26,701 nt of DNA from Segatella salivae DSM 15606 (GTDB lineage Bacteria; Bacteroidota; Bacteroidia; Bacteroidales; Bacteroidaceae). A program made the position numbers and the translations under genes. How positions within the stretch are numbered: position 1 is the stretch's first letter; each line of letters starts with the position of its first letter. Below are positions 26,390-26,701 of this stretch, piece by piece. Below the pieces are notes generated by a model, which did no database searches, had not been told where the DNA came from, and saw nothing but the letters and a program-made list of their open reading frames with translations. The stretch is from contig NZ_GL629647.1 in the NCBI RefSeq assembly GCF_000185845.1, positions 1,631,731 through 1,658,431 on the forward strand, given 5' to 3'.

Positions 26390-26602
26390 TTAATTTCCAA
26401 TTACCTCGTCATCATCGTCCCAAGTATGTCGTTTTGCATTACCAAAAGCAGCAAACGGGTTGGGAGTAGAACCATTACCACCTGTTGGGTCACCACCCTC
26501 TACAGGATCTGTCGTCCCAGCACTAATCGTCAGCAACTTCACTTCTGCTTCAAAAACGATTAATGTTGTAACAGGGCTACAATAAATCTTCTTCATTGTC
26601 AT
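26390..26602 (-). CDS. Small YIxP-type peptide D, 70 aa
   Basis: The frame opens at a GTG (26608), but the ATG at 26602 is preferred because AGGA lies 7 bases before it; the ATG at 26596 (MKKIY) is also possible. The product begins MTMKKIYCSP, where C replaces the I of the YIxP motif. It has a hydrophobic stretch VKLLTISAG at about 21-29, a Gly/Pro-rich tail (EGGDPTGGNGSTPNP) and a WDDDDE acidic end. It precedes the 628-aa fimbrillin-like lipoprotein by 26 bases in one unit. It aligns with peptides A-C by start motif, hydrophobic pair and acid terminus. Function unknown. Confidence 0.68.
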   Translation of the reverse strand: MTMKKIYCSPVTTLIVFEAEVKLLTISAGTTDPVEGGDPTGGNGSTPNPFAAFGNAKRHTWDDDDEVIGN

Positions 26603-26652
26603 AAACACATCCTAATTTAATCTTTTAATCCTAATAATAATTGATTCTATTC

Positions 26653-26683
26653 TGAATATAAGCTTCTAAATAAAAAAAATCAA
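26653..26683 (-). promoter_or_regulatory. Weak promoter candidate for the peptide D unit
   Basis: Minus strand TTG (26683-26681), exactly 20 nt, then TATATTCA (26660-26653). The -33 and spacing fit but the -7 box has two mismatches to TAnnTTTG. The true promoter could lie beyond the window edge. Confidence 0.3.
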
Positions 26684-26701
26684 CCACTCAATTTGTAAGT
26701 C

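Noticed and set aside
13621..26602. Classic double-glycine leader bacteriocins (bacteroidetocin type) for the small peptides
   Set aside because: The leaders lack the GG cleavage site at the expected place and no C39 peptidase or bacteriocin transporter is seen; the GG pairs present lie in the tails.
26603..26608. GTG at 26608 as the start of peptide D
   Set aside because: An AGGA sequence is placed seven bases before the ATG at 26602, which fits better as a ribosome-binding site for that start.

Overview
The window looks like a chromosomal segment from a Bacteroidota bacterium, most likely Prevotella in the broad sense. The reasons are the Bacteroidota-type promoters (TAnnTTTG -7 boxes, several with a TTG -33 element exactly 20 nt upstream), weak Shine-Dalgarno use, OMP/TonB-type receptors, lipoproteins with acidic residues after the lipid cysteine, fimbrillin-like proteins, and secreted proteins ending in type IX secretion (T9SS) sorting tails. 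No rRNA, tRNA, IS element, phage gene or CRISPR array was seen.

Left part (1-13.2 kb), mostly housekeeping and metal-related genes. It opens with the 3' end of sufD followed by sufS (Fe-S cluster assembly). A small membrane-protein gene points back at sufS, and the two stop codons overlap. Then come rnhB (RNase HII), a WYL-type regulator, a large outer-membrane beta-barrel receptor (minus), a divergent Nramp metal transporter, a small conserved hypothetical (minus), a WG-repeat secreted protein whose signal peptide is split by an apparent one-base frameshift, and a TonB-dependent receptor (minus).

Right part (13.4-26.7 kb), an accessory surface-protein island entirely on the minus strand. 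It contains four two-gene units, each closed by its own intrinsic-terminator-like hairpin. Each unit pairs one large exported protein with one 59-70 residue peptide. Two units are T9SS-tail protein then peptide (16002-13621 and 20480-16522). Two are peptide then fimbrillin-like lipoprotein (23821-20807 and 26602-24477). The four peptides share an N-terminal Lys/Asn-rich start, a Y-[I/C]-x-P motif, a hydrophobic pair about 15-18 residues later, and a Gly/Asp-rich tail with a terminal acidic cluster. I do not know a described function for them, and this peptide/surface-protein pairing is the best candidate here for an undescribed system.

Between two of these units lies an array of six 41-bp direct repeats (24135-24380). 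Because 41 is not a multiple of 3 and the unit carries few stops, it creates misleading overlapping open frames on both strands. Other non-coding structure includes a palindromic element shared between two distant intergenic regions (3958 and 13430), a cluster of TGTTA half-sites upstream of rnhB, and an inverted repeat at 9001-9048.
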